Assembly: GCF_004135645.1 (NCBI RefSeq)
Contig: NZ_SDPW01000001.1
Coordinates: 1,984,001 to 2,048,000 of the forward strand
Length of the DNA stretch: 64,000 nucleotides
Reading direction: 5' to 3'
Source of the DNA: Senegalimassilia faecalis
GTDB taxonomy: Bacteria; Actinomycetota; Coriobacteriia; Coriobacteriales; Eggerthellaceae
The notes beneath the pieces were generated by a model. It was not told the origin of the DNA. It did no database searches and worked only from the letters and a program-made list of their open reading frames with translations. A program made the translations under genes and the position numbers. Below are positions 40,324 to 49,014 of the stretch, one piece after another (the first letter of the stretch is position 1; each line of letters starts with the position of its first letter).

Positions 40324-41853
40324 TTACCTGATCACAACCGCTTGAGCTCCTGTTGTCCAATAATTGTTGAAGAAACTGCTAGCCGACCTTGTAACATTGC
40401 CAGAAATGGAATCGGCAACGTAAACGATTCCGCGTTCCTCATCGTATCCTTGGACAACAATCGAATGATTGCCGGTGTAGAAGTTATATATGCGTCCACC
40501 GTACCACTGGGAAGCTTTTGCATACCCGGCTCCCCCGTTGTTAACCGTTCCCCACACCTGAATCGGTATGCCATACTGCAAATACCAATAAATGTCGGAA
40601 CGCGAAGACCCCGTGACATCCTGTGCTCGCAAAGAGCTTCCACGAGAGCTGAGGTATCGATTGGCTGCATCGCGAACAGCAGGCGCCATACAACCGCCCA
40701 TGGCATAAGCCGAAACGAAATTCCAATCGCTAAAGCTTAGGTAAGAATCCCAAATCGTTGTCTTACCGATTGGGAACCCGTAATAGCGAAGCATGTTCGC
40801 CAAAGCAACAGATTCGCAGCCGTCCGGAAGAGCCGGATACTGGTTCATCGCCGGAACATCGACCCAAGCACCAACCATACGCCCGCTTCCATTGAACTTG
40901 AAATCAACGGAGCCAACGTACTTCCACTTTGAAGACACCATCCGCCCGCCATTATTCGGATCGAGATAGTACCAGGAGGCGCCATCTTTTACCCAGCCCG
41001 TTGCCATAGCACCGCCACTACGCAGGTAGTACCAGCTGCCGCCGACACGTGCCCAACCGGTGGCCATAGTGCCCGAGCCGTCGAGGTAGTACCACGTGCC
41101 GTCGACCTGCTTCCAGCCGGTGGCCATGGCGCCGCTGCCGGGCTCCAGGTAGTACCAGGCACCGCCGGTGCGAACCCAGCCCTCGGCCATCGCGCCGGAG
41201 CCGTAGAGGTAGTACCACGTGCCGCCGACCTTCTCCCAGCCGGTGGCCATGGCGCCCGAGCCGTCGAGGTAGTACCACGTGCCGTCGACCTGCTTCCAGC
41301 CGGTGGCCATCTGGAACGTGGACTTGTCCAGCCAGTACCACGAGCCGCCGAGCTTCCTCCAGCCCGTCTTCAGGGCGCCCGAGGAGTCGGACCAGTACCA
41401 CTTGCCGCCGTCCTTCGCCCACCCCGTGGTCATGGCGCCCGAGGACGCCAGGTGGTAGGTCTCGCCGTCCACCTTCTTCAGGCCCGTGGCCATCTTGCCG
41501 GATCCGGGCTCCAGGTAGTACCAGGCGCCGCCGGCGCGCAACCAGCCGGTTTTCAGCTTAGTTTTGGAAACCGCATAATACCAATCGCCGTTAATCAGGT
41601 TCCAGCCTGACTTATAGCGAACCTTGTCAGGAACCTTAGCAACATCGGAAGATTTTGCCGCCTTATCATCAGCATCCTTATTCCGACTTACGACCGAATC
41701 AGCCCCGCCGTTAGCGCTGCTCTGAGTCTGAACGGCCGAATCACCAGTCGCAGCACCAGCATCATCTGCCGCGTACGCCAAAGACGCACAAGCAACAGCC
41801 AACATCGCTGAAAAGGCGAAGGCTAGCAATAATCTTCCCGCGCGCCCGTTCAT
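40324..41853 (-). CDS. Secreted C39-like cysteine peptidase with choline-binding-type repeats
   Basis: The 509-residue product begins at the ATG 41853 with a signal peptide (LLLAFAFSAMLAVACASLAYA). A Ser/Asp-rich spacer is followed by about 11 cell-wall-binding repeats of 20 residues, of the GTWYYLDGSGAMATGW form used by choline-binding proteins. From residue 328 there is a peptidase C39-like domain with DGCESVALANMLRYYG (Cys346), NHSIVVQGYD (His463) and VADSISG (Asp481). It should be an extracellular cysteine protease held at the surface. It lies 2 bp after the GH25 gene and shares repeat DNA with it. Confidence 0.85.
   Translation of the reverse strand: MNGRAGRLLLAFAFSAMLAVACASLAYAADDAGAATGDSAVQTQSSANGGADSVVSRNKDADDKAAKSSDVAKVPDKVRYKSGWNLINGDWYYAVSKTKLKTGWLRAGGAWYYLEPGSGKMATGLKKVDGETYHLASSGAMTTGWAKDGGKWYWSDSSGALKTGWRKLGGSWYWLDKSTFQMATGWKQVDGTWYYLDGSGAMATGWEKVGGTWYYLYGSGAMAEGWVRTGGAWYYLEPGSGAMATGWKQVDGTWYYLDGSGTMATGWARVGGSWYYLRSGGAMATGWVKDGASWYYLDPNNGGRMVSSKWKYVGSVDFKFNGSGRMVGAWVDVPAMNQYPALPDGCESVALANMLRYYGFPIGKTTIWDSYLSFSDWNFVSAYAMGGCMAPAVRDAANRYLSSRGSSLRAQDVTGSSRSDIYWYLQYGIPIQVWGTVNNGGAGYAKASQWYGGRIYNFYTGNHSIVVQGYDEERGIVYVADSISGNVTRSASSFFNNYWTTGAQAVVIR
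41303..41530 (-). repeat. 228-bp near-identical repeat, copy in the C39 gene
   Basis: This segment matches 42223-42450 at 227 of 228 bases (difference at 41408 vs 42328), 920 bp apart and in the same orientation. Similarity continues at lower identity on one side back to about 41130. It encodes four binding repeats and points to recent gene conversion or duplication. Confidence 0.9.
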
Positions 41854-41855
41854 AC

Positions 41856-43583
41856 TTAGCTCTTCTTTACGGCAGCCGGATTCCATCGCCCATTGGCATC
41901 AACGTAATACCCGCCAATCCAGCGAGAAGTTGCCATAGAACCGTCGCCCGTAACGTAATAGTTCCCTACCCATTGCGATGAAGCCATGGCTCCCGAGCCG
42001 TCGAGGTAGTACCACGTGCCGCCGACCTGCTTCCAGCCGGTGACCATGGCGCCGCTGCCGGGCTCCAGGTAGTACCACGCCCCGCCGGTGCGAATCCAAC
42101 CCTCGGCCATCGCGCCGGAGCCGTAGAGGTAGTACCACGTGCCGCCGACCTTCTCCCAGCCGGTCGCCATGGCGCCCGAGCCGTCGAGGTAGTACCACGT
42201 GCCCTCGACCTTTTCCCAGCCCGTGGCCATCTGGAACGTGGACTTGTCCAGCCAGTACCACGAGCCGCCGAGCTTCCTCCAGCCCGTCTTCAGGGCGCCC
42301 GAGGAGTCGGACCAGTACCACTTGCCGGCGTCCTTCGCCCACCCCGTGGTCATGGCGCCCGAGGACGCCAGGTGGTAGGTCTCGCCGTCCACCTTCTTCA
42401 GGCCCGTGGCCATCTTGCCGGATCCGGGCTCCAGGTAGTACCAGGCGCCGTTCACATATCTCCAGCCCTCGGCCATGGCACCGGAGCCGTCAAGGTAGTA
42501 CCAGCTGCCGCCGGTGCGAACCCAGCCAGCAAGCATCCACCCAGAACTGTCGAAGTAATACCACTTGCCATCGATCTTCGCCCACCCGTTAGACGGATAA
42601 GAGCCATCTTTGTAGTGGTACCACCAAGAACCATTCGAATTCACCCATTGATCACCATGGACGATGGGGCCCGTGTAATCAAAGTTGACATCCACCGCGC
42701 CGGCAATACCGGAAATCGAGCTTTGGCTATCAGCTTGCCATATGTCATAGTGCCCGCCGTAGGTGCACTGCCAGTTGTACTGAGCAACCCAACGCGGCCA
42801 TTTGTTGTATTCGGAGCTGGTCAAATAATGCGTCCACCAATTGGTATTCGCATACACACCCGGCGTGAAGCCCGCAGCAGAAATGGCGGAGCAGAACGCC
42901 TTGGTGTTTGCCAGCAGCTGGCTGTTACTGATTTTCGGGCTGCTTCCGCCTTCTTCAAGATCGTAATACACGGGATACGATAGATTAACCGGGCTCAAGC
43001 CGGCTTTATCTAAAAGGCGCAAAACATGATCAGCTTCACTACGAGCCATGCTGGTATTTTCAGCATACGAATACAGGTAAACGCCGAACGGAATGCCGTA
43101 TTTTTGGCATCCGCGAACATTCGCCAAGAACTGGTTGTCGTCCTGCGACGTGTAGTCGGAACCATAACCACATCGAATGATGGCGAACGTTACGCCAGAG
43201 CTTTTAACCTTCGACCAATCGATAGGCCCTTGGTGCGTGGAAACGTCAACGCCAAAGCCCTTAGCACCCCAAACAGTGGTCCCATTGCTGCCGTAATAGG
43301 TGCCTCCGCTTTTCCACCAGGTATTTCTGCTGGCGGCATACAGAGCAATCCTGTCTTCATTTCCCGCGTCGCCGACATAGCAACCGTCAACGAAACGCCA
43401 GCTTGACGCAGCTTCACCGGATGCTCTATCGAATTCAGGCTCGGATTCATACGCTTCGCCGTAAGGCGAATCAATCCCAAAGCCGATTTCCTCAGCATGC
43501 GCCATCGCCACGGGGAAAGCAGAAGCAATCAACGCTACAAAACCAATCGCCAAAGCCATTGGTAATCTGAAGCACTTTGTCAT
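41856..43583 (-). CDS. Secreted GH25 lysozyme with choline-binding-type repeats
   Basis: A signal peptide (residues 1-30, ending AHAEE) precedes a GH25 muramidase domain at about 108-315. Catalytic residues are visible as DVSTHQG (D113) and YYDLEEG (D208, E210), along with FAIIRCGYG and VDVNFD. The C-terminal 250 residues hold about 12 cell-wall-binding repeats (GGTWYYLDGSGAMATGW type). The enzyme should cut the glycan chains of peptidoglycan while bound to a choline-bearing polymer. RBS AAAGGAG precedes the ATG. It is divergent from the L,D-transpeptidase gene. Confidence 0.92.
   Translation of the reverse strand: MTKCFRLPMALAIGFVALIASAFPVAMAHAEEIGFGIDSPYGEAYESEPEFDRASGEAASSWRFVDGCYVGDAGNEDRIALYAASRNTWWKSGGTYYGSNGTTVWGAKGFGVDVSTHQGPIDWSKVKSSGVTFAIIRCGYGSDYTSQDDNQFLANVRGCQKYGIPFGVYLYSYAENTSMARSEADHVLRLLDKAGLSPVNLSYPVYYDLEEGGSSPKISNSQLLANTKAFCSAISAAGFTPGVYANTNWWTHYLTSSEYNKWPRWVAQYNWQCTYGGHYDIWQADSQSSISGIAGAVDVNFDYTGPIVHGDQWVNSNGSWWYHYKDGSYPSNGWAKIDGKWYYFDSSGWMLAGWVRTGGSWYYLDGSGAMAEGWRYVNGAWYYLEPGSGKMATGLKKVDGETYHLASSGAMTTGWAKDAGKWYWSDSSGALKTGWRKLGGSWYWLDKSTFQMATGWEKVEGTWYYLDGSGAMATGWEKVGGTWYYLYGSGAMAEGWIRTGGAWYYLEPGSGAMVTGWKQVGGTWYYLDGSGAMASSQWVGNYYVTGDGSMATSRWIGGYYVDANGRWNPAAVKKS
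42223..42450 (-). repeat. 228-bp near-identical repeat, copy in the GH25 gene
   Basis: Partner of 41303-41530, with one base different. Recombination between the two would delete 920 bp and fuse the lysozyme to the C39 protease in frame, because the repeat phase is the same in both genes. Confidence 0.9.
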
Positions 43584-43678
43584 AGTTCTCTTTGCTCCTT
43601 TGCCTTATCCTATTTATGGGAACGATATTACCCGATTTTTTCTACATGGAAACTGTTTTCGGGCAAAGGGAGGGAACG

Positions 43679-45769
43679 ATGAGAAACAAATTCGGCAAGT
43701 GTAGCCAACGCGCACCGATTCCGCTGCTGCTGGCCACGACAATGCTGTTACTCCTGTGCGGCGCGAGCGGCAGCCTAGCATTCGCCGCCGAACCATCAGA
43801 CGGCGCCGATAAGCAGCAAACGCCCCTGGCGGAAGAGCAGTCCCAAAACCTCAACGACGACGCTCCCGATTCTGCAATGAAAAGCGGCACGGACGCGGTA
43901 AGCGAGCAGACGCAAGACGCGCAAAGCCGGCAAAAGGTCAACCCCAGCAGTACCGGAAGCAACGCCAACACCAACGGCGCCTCCAAGAGTGGAAGCACCG
44001 TCGGCAATGTCAGCGCTAGCAGCACTCCCGCCAAGCCCGTATACGACTACGCCAAAAGCGATAAGTCGCCTCACCTCACCTACACGAAAGACGGCAAACC
44101 ATTCAAAACGTACGGATGGGCGCAGGTCGGCGGCTCCTGGTACTGGTTCAACAACAGCCCGTATGCATCCGAAGACTGCTGGCAACGCGTCAATGGCTCG
44201 TGGTATCACTTCGATGCTGCAGGCGTCATGCAGACAGGCACGTACGCAACAGCCGACGGATCGCTCTGGCATTCAAATTCGTCCGGCGCCATGATCACGG
44301 GAAACAACGGCTGGGTTCGCAGCGAGGGCCATTGGTATTGGGTGGCCCCCAACGGGAAGCTGTCCACAGGCTGGAAATGGAGCAACGGTTGGTATTGGCT
44401 CGACAAGAAAACGGGCGCCATGGCAACTGGCTGGGAAAAGGTCGGCGGAAGCTGGTACCTTATGAACGGCTCGGGAAAAATGCTCACCGGCTGGCAATGG
44501 CGCGGAGCCTGGTTCTATCTGAACGGATCCGGCAGCCTGCATACGGGCTGGCTGTGGGATAACGGCTGGTATTGGATCGACGAAAACTCAGGCATGGCAA
44601 CTAGCTGGGTCAACGATAACGGAACGTGGTATCACTGCGCCAAATCCGGAATCATGCAATCTAACGCATGGGTGCTCGACGAAAAGGGCCTCTGGCACTG
44701 GGCTGGCGGAAACGGCGCCATGCAAAGCGGATGGGTCTACTACAAGTCAATCTGGTATTACCTCGACCCCAAAGACGCACGTCATCCTACGGTCACGGGC
44801 ACCAAGTCCATCGCAGGGAAAGACTATCAATTCAACTCCGATGGGGCCATGAACGCGAATAAGTGGGTCGTCGTCAACGCGAAAACCGGGAAAGCAAGGT
44901 ACGCCTCGGCAAGCGGAGCCCTTACCGCAAACGCCATCATCAAGAACAAATCGATTGTGCTCACCAACGAAAAGGGCACTCCTTTAAGCGGGTGGACGAA
45001 AATCGACGGACGTCAGTTCTACGCAACGCCCGATAGCGGGAAAGCGGCGATCGGCTGGCTGAAAATCAAAGACACGTGGTACTACTTCAACAACCAAGGC
45101 GCCATGCAAATCGGCTGGGTTTACACGGGCGGCGCCTGGTACCTCCTTGGAAGCAACGGAGCCATGCGGACAGGCTGGCAGAAGGTAAGCGGTACGTGGT
45201 ATTACCTCGACAAGCAATCGGGAGCCATGTACACCGGATGGCTTAAGGATGGCGGCACATGGTATTACCTGTACGGAAGCGGAGCCATGGCTACCGGATG
45301 GGTCTACGTTGGAGGCGCTTACTATTACCTCAACAGCAGCGGAGCGTGGGATCCAAACGCCGATCCAATGTATCGCAAGGCGCAAGGTTACTCCAGCAAC
45401 ACGAATTGGCTGATTCTGTGCGACACAACCAGAAACCAGGTCTGCATCTATTGGGGTAGCAAAGGAAACTGGAAGCTGCAGAAGAACTGGACCTGTACTA
45501 CGGGCGCATGGGATACGCCCACCGTCCTTGGCCAATACACCGTCGGCGCCAAAGGGTACGTATTCGGTTCCGGCTTTAGCTGCTACTACTACACGCAGTT
45601 CTATGGCAACTACCTCTTCCATTCAGTAACGTACTACCAGAACACGTTCAACATCATGGACGGAAGGCTTGGCATGAACTTGTCGCACGGCTGCGTGCGC
45701 CTGCAAATCGACAACGCAAAATGGATTTACGACAACATCCCCTCCGGAACTAAGGTCGTAACGTTCTAA
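43679..45769 (+). CDS. L,D-transpeptidase with choline-binding-type repeats
   Basis: The 696-residue product begins at ATG 43679 with RBS AGGGAGG and has a signal peptide (LLLATTMLLLLCGASGSLAFA). A Ser/Asn-rich spacer leads to about 20 cell-wall-binding repeats (residues 120-560), more varied than in the two neighbours. The C-terminal YkuD domain has SHGCVRLQ with catalytic Cys672 and His670. Such enzymes form 3-3 crosslinks in peptidoglycan or attach proteins to it. Its divergent position opposite the lysozyme suggests shared control from the 95-bp gap at 43584-43678. Confidence 0.9.
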   Translation: MRNKFGKCSQRAPIPLLLATTMLLLLCGASGSLAFAAEPSDGADKQQTPLAEEQSQNLNDDAPDSAMKSGTDAVSEQTQDAQSRQKVNPSSTGSNANTNGASKSGSTVGNVSASSTPAKPVYDYAKSDKSPHLTYTKDGKPFKTYGWAQVGGSWYWFNNSPYASEDCWQRVNGSWYHFDAAGVMQTGTYATADGSLWHSNSSGAMITGNNGWVRSEGHWYWVAPNGKLSTGWKWSNGWYWLDKKTGAMATGWEKVGGSWYLMNGSGKMLTGWQWRGAWFYLNGSGSLHTGWLWDNGWYWIDENSGMATSWVNDNGTWYHCAKSGIMQSNAWVLDEKGLWHWAGGNGAMQSGWVYYKSIWYYLDPKDARHPTVTGTKSIAGKDYQFNSDGAMNANKWVVVNAKTGKARYASASGALTANAIIKNKSIVLTNEKGTPLSGWTKIDGRQFYATPDSGKAAIGWLKIKDTWYYFNNQGAMQIGWVYTGGAWYLLGSNGAMRTGWQKVSGTWYYLDKQSGAMYTGWLKDGGTWYYLYGSGAMATGWVYVGGAYYYLNSSGAWDPNADPMYRKAQGYSSNTNWLILCDTTRNQVCIYWGSKGNWKLQKNWTCTTGAWDTPTVLGQYTVGAKGYVFGSGFSCYYYTQFYGNYLFHSVTYYQNTFNIMDGRLGMNLSHGCVRLQIDNAKWIYDNIPSGTKVVTF

Positions 45770-45789
45770 GCATTTCGCAATATCGCAGT

Positions 45790-45820
45790 AAAACGGGGGC
45801 GCTTCGAGCGCCCCCGTTTT
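45790..45820 (+). terminator. Terminator of the L,D-transpeptidase gene
   Basis: Perfect 14-bp stem (aaaacgggggcgct, complement at 45807-45820) with loop TCG and TTTT end, 20 bp after the stop codon. Confidence 0.92.
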
Positions 45821-45835
45821 CAATTCAGAGCGATT

Positions 45836-46036
45836 TTAAACTAGCGCAAGCATCTTGCCAGCCGATTCAGCCAATGACTCATAACACGCCATCCGTTCAA
45901 CACCCACATCACGGACAACAGCGTTCAAGCAACTTCCCTGCTGCGCAAGCGCGCAGGGCTCTTTAACCGCCGCAACAAGACCATTTCGTTCCAATTTCTT
46001 TCTATTTATCGATTTTCCGAACATACCCTCTTCCAT
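45836..46036 (-). CDS. Short frame, possible GlpP-type antiterminator fragment
   Basis: The 66-residue frame contains NGLVAAVKE, a hydrophobic middle and ESAGKMLALV. The pattern is faintly like the first 50 residues of GlpP-type glycerol-3-phosphate antiterminators, which would normally continue with HxDL. It ends where that motif would start. RBS is poor. It may be a remnant or chance. The 270-bp gap at 45821-46090 otherwise holds the licCA promoter region. Confidence 0.25.
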   Translation of the reverse strand: MEEGMFGKSINRKKLERNGLVAAVKEPCALAQQGSCLNAVVRDVGVERMACYESLAESAGKMLALV

Positions 46037-46037
46037 A

Positions 46038-46074
46038 TGTTCGCAATCTTGCTATGATAGTGAAAAAGCGAACA
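46038..46074 (+). promoter_or_regulatory. Candidate licCA promoter with flanking inverted repeat
   Basis: TGTTCGC (46038-46044) and GCGAACA (46068-46074) flank TATGAT at 46053-46058, a good -10 hexamer. The start codon is 17 bp after the right arm. Because the encoded enzyme carries an N-terminal winged helix, an operator here could allow autoregulation; this is inference. Confidence 0.5.
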
Positions 46075-46090
46075 ACAAAGGATTCGTCTC

Positions 46091-47866
46091 ATGGCACTTA
46101 AGCATAACCACTTTAAAGTCATCTATGCCCTCAGCAAGCTTCCCCATGCAACGCAACGAGAAATCGCGAACGCTACCGGCCTGGGACTTGCCACCGTCAA
46201 CGCCGCTTGCAAGGAATGCGAAGCCGCGGGGCTTATCAGCGACGGGCGCCTGACCGCACCCGGTATCGCATCGTTGAAGCCGTACGCCGTTGACAACGCC
46301 ATCATCCTAGCCGCCGGCCTCTCTTCGCGCTTCGCGCCTATTTCCTACGAGCGCCCGAAGGGTTTGCTGCGTGTTCGCGGCGAAGTACTGATCGAGCGCC
46401 AAATCGAGCAGCTCAAAGCCGCGGGCGTTACCGACATCGTTGTTGTCGTCGGATACAAAAAAGAATGCTTCTTCTACCTGGAAGACAAATACGGCGTCAA
46501 GATCGTCATCAACAACGAATACGCCGTTCGAAACAACAACTCTTCCCTGATGCTGGTCAGGGAGCTGCTGGGTAACACCTACATCTGCTCTTCGGACAAC
46601 TATTTCGAGGAGAACCCCTTCGAAAGCCATGTTTGGAAAGCCTATTACTCGGCCGAATACGCCGAGGGCCACACCAAGGAATGGTGCCTGCAAATCGGCA
46701 CGCACGACCGCATCCGAGGCGTAAAAGTCGGGGGCGAGAACGCGTGGTACATGATCGGCCACGTCTTCTTCGATAAAGAGTTCTCCACCCGCTTCCGCGA
46801 AATCCTTGAAGACGAATACGACTTGCCGCAAACCCGCGACAAGCTTTGGGAAGACCTGTACGTCGAGCACATCAAAGAGCTCGACATGCGCATTCGCCGC
46901 TATGATCCCCCCATCATCCGCGAGTTCGACTCCCTTGACGAGCTGCGTGACTTCGATCCGCTGTTCCTGGAGAACCTTGATTCCGAAATCTTCGACAACA
47001 TCGTTGCCGTGCTTGGCTGCAAGAAATCCGAGATTCACGACGTTTACCCGCTTAAGCAAGGTCTGACGAACCTGAGCTGCCACTTCGCCACCAACGATGG
47101 CGAATGGGTGTATCGCCATCCCGGCGTGGGAACGGAACTGCTTATCAACCGCACCGCCGAGAAAACCGCGCTCGAAACCGCCCGTCAGCTCGGCCTTGAT
47201 GACACGTTCGTGTTCGAAAACGCGCGGCGCGGCTGGAAGATTTCGAAATACATCCCGCACTGCAAGAACCTCGATGCGCACGACGACAGCCAACTTGAAA
47301 TCGCGATGGTTATGGCTCGCAAGCTGCACGAGTCGGGCGCAAAAGTCGAGCGCAGCTTCAGCTTCTACACCGAGGGCAAGCGATACGAGTGCATGCTGAA
47401 GGAACGCGGCCCTATCGATGTTTCCGATTGGCAGGAGATGAGCAGCCAGGCTGATATGCTCAACAACCTTATCAGCGCGGAAGCGGCCGACCCCGTGCTT
47501 TGCCACAACGATTTCTTCGGGCTGAATTTCCTTGTGGCCGAAGACGACCGCGTCAGCCTCATCGATTGGGAGTACGCGGGCATGGGCGATTATGCGAACG
47601 ACTTCGGCACGTTCTGCGTGTGCGAACAGCTTGACGAAGAGCGCATGCGCGAGGCACTGGGGTATTACTTCGGCCGCACGCCCACCGCATCCGAATGGCG
47701 CCACAATCTTGCGCAGGTCGGCTTGGCGGGATGGTGTTGGTATGCCTGGTCGTTGCTTAAGGAAGCCGAGGGCGAGCACGTGGGCGAATGGGCCTACATC
47801 TATTACCGCTACGGCAAGACCTACCTGAAGAAAGCCTTAGACCTTTATAACCAAAGCGAACAGTAA
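46091..47866 (+). CDS. licCA: Winged helix-LicC-LicA fusion: phosphocholine cytidylyltransferase and choline kinase
   Basis: Three parts are visible in 591 residues. Residues 1-70 form a winged-helix DNA-binding domain (HATQREIANATGLGLATVNAACKECEAAGLI). Residues 72-300 are a nucleotidyltransferase of the LicC type (AIILAAGLSSRFAPISYERPKGLL, CSSDNYFEENPF). Residues 315-591 are a choline-kinase domain of the LicA type (LKQGLTNLSC, LCHNDFFGLNFL with Brenner-type motif, SLIDWEYAGMGDY). Together they would turn choline into CDP-choline via phosphocholine. LicB follows 34 bp downstream. The next-door choline-binding-type proteins support a phosphocholine-decorated surface. LicD is not in the window. 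Confidence 0.9.
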   Translation: MALKHNHFKVIYALSKLPHATQREIANATGLGLATVNAACKECEAAGLISDGRLTAPGIASLKPYAVDNAIILAAGLSSRFAPISYERPKGLLRVRGEVLIERQIEQLKAAGVTDIVVVVGYKKECFFYLEDKYGVKIVINNEYAVRNNNSSLMLVRELLGNTYICSSDNYFEENPFESHVWKAYYSAEYAEGHTKEWCLQIGTHDRIRGVKVGGENAWYMIGHVFFDKEFSTRFREILEDEYDLPQTRDKLWEDLYVEHIKELDMRIRRYDPPIIREFDSLDELRDFDPLFLENLDSEIFDNIVAVLGCKKSEIHDVYPLKQGLTNLSCHFATNDGEWVYRHPGVGTELLINRTAEKTALETARQLGLDDTFVFENARRGWKISKYIPHCKNLDAHDDSQLEIAMVMARKLHESGAKVERSFSFYTEGKRYECMLKERGPIDVSDWQEMSSQADMLNNLISAEAADPVLCHNDFFGLNFLVAEDDRVSLIDWEYAGMGDYANDFGTFCVCEQLDEERMREALGYYFGRTPTASEWRHNLAQVGLAGWCWYAWSLLKEAEGEHVGEWAYIYYRYGKTYLKKALDLYNQSEQ

Positions 47867-47900
47867 GCATCGGGAAAGCACCAAGCGGAAAGGGCCAGAC

Positions 47901-49010
47901 ATGAATTCCTCGATCGAAACGCTTCGGGCCAAGCGGCGCAGAAGCTTCATGACGCGCGGCATCGCGTTCGCCGTTGCTTCGGGCATATGCTACGGACTTT
48001 ACACGGGTTTTCTCACGCTTGCGGAAACGCAAGGCGTATGGGGCGAATGGTTCGCCGGAAGCACATGGGGCAATGGCAACGAGGCGTTGAGCGCGTTCGC
48101 CATCACGTTTACGCTTGCAGCGCTTGCCGCCGGAATCAACGACTTGTTCAGCGGCATATGGTCGGTTCTCGTTTGCGCAAAGAACCATCAGCTGGGCGAT
48201 TTGCGCAAAACGCTTGCCTCTAAGCCCGGCCGCGTGATGATGCTGTGCGCCGCAGTTGGCGGCCCCTTCGCCACCATCGCCTATGTCATCGGCCTCAACT
48301 CCGCCACGGCCTCGGGAAATCCCGGCGTTATCGTGCCGATTGCAGCGCTGAACTGCGCCATCGGAGCAATTTTGGGCCGCATCCTGTTCAAGCAGAAGCT
48401 CAGCGCGCACAAAGTGCTCGGCATTGTGGTGTGCCTTGCCTCTGCAGGCATGATTGGCGGCGCAAGCTTCGCGTCCATGGGGCCCGATGCGCTGCTTGGA
48501 TGCCTCTTCGCCTTCCTGGCGGCGTTCGGATGGGGCTTTGAGGGCTGCGTTGCCGGATTCGGCACCATCCTTATCGACTACCGCATCGGCATTGCCATCC
48601 GCCAAATGACCGCTGGCGTGCTTGAGCTTCTCATCGTCTTCCCCGTACTTGCGATTGCGGGAGACGGGGTTGGAAGCCTGGTGAGCCTGGCCGGCGCTGC
48701 CGCAACAAGCCCCACGCTGCTGATTTTCGCCATTTCCGGCCTGTTCGCTATGCCGGCGTTCTCGTTCTGGTACAAAGGCAACTCCATGTGCGGCACGGCG
48801 CTTGGCATGGCGTGCAACGGCATGTATGCGTTCTGGGGACCGCTGTTCATCTGGCTTATCATGGGCGTGCTGGGCATCGGCGGTCTTTCTGCTGACTATC
48901 CACCCCTCACGGCAATCCAATGGCTGGGCGCCGTCATCATGGTAATCGGAATCTTCTGCATCGCCGTAGAGCCCCGCAGCCTCCTCGGCAAGAACAAGAA
49001 GGGGGAATAA
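47901..49010 (+). CDS. licB: LicB-like choline importer (DMT family)
   Basis: The 369-residue polytopic protein has ten hydrophobic helices of the drug/metabolite transporter fold. LicB proteins import choline for the LicA kinase. Segments FAVASGICYGLYTGFLTL, GLNSATASGNPGVIVPIAALN and AFGWGFEGCVAGFG match the LicB pattern. AAAGGG precedes the ATG. It follows the LicCA fusion and precedes a small gene by 4 bp, so all three are one operon. Confidence 0.88.
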   Translation: MNSSIETLRAKRRRSFMTRGIAFAVASGICYGLYTGFLTLAETQGVWGEWFAGSTWGNGNEALSAFAITFTLAALAAGINDLFSGIWSVLVCAKNHQLGDLRKTLASKPGRVMMLCAAVGGPFATIAYVIGLNSATASGNPGVIVPIAALNCAIGAILGRILFKQKLSAHKVLGIVVCLASAGMIGGASFASMGPDALLGCLFAFLAAFGWGFEGCVAGFGTILIDYRIGIAIRQMTAGVLELLIVFPVLAIAGDGVGSLVSLAGAAATSPTLLIFAISGLFAMPAFSFWYKGNSMCGTALGMACNGMYAFWGPLFIWLIMGVLGIGGLSADYPPLTAIQWLGAVIMVIGIFCIAVEPRSLLGKNKKGE

Positions 49011-49014
49011 TCCC

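Noticed and set aside
37561-40740. A 1059-residue plus-strand open frame
   Set aside because: It is antisense to the large membrane protein and runs across the HPt gene and the next intergenic region. Its composition is Arg/His/Gln-rich without any recognisable domain.
41046-42530. Tandem DNA repeats as a CRISPR or satellite
   Set aside because: The period is 60-63 bp in frame and encodes the cell-wall-binding modules, so this is protein-coding repetition.
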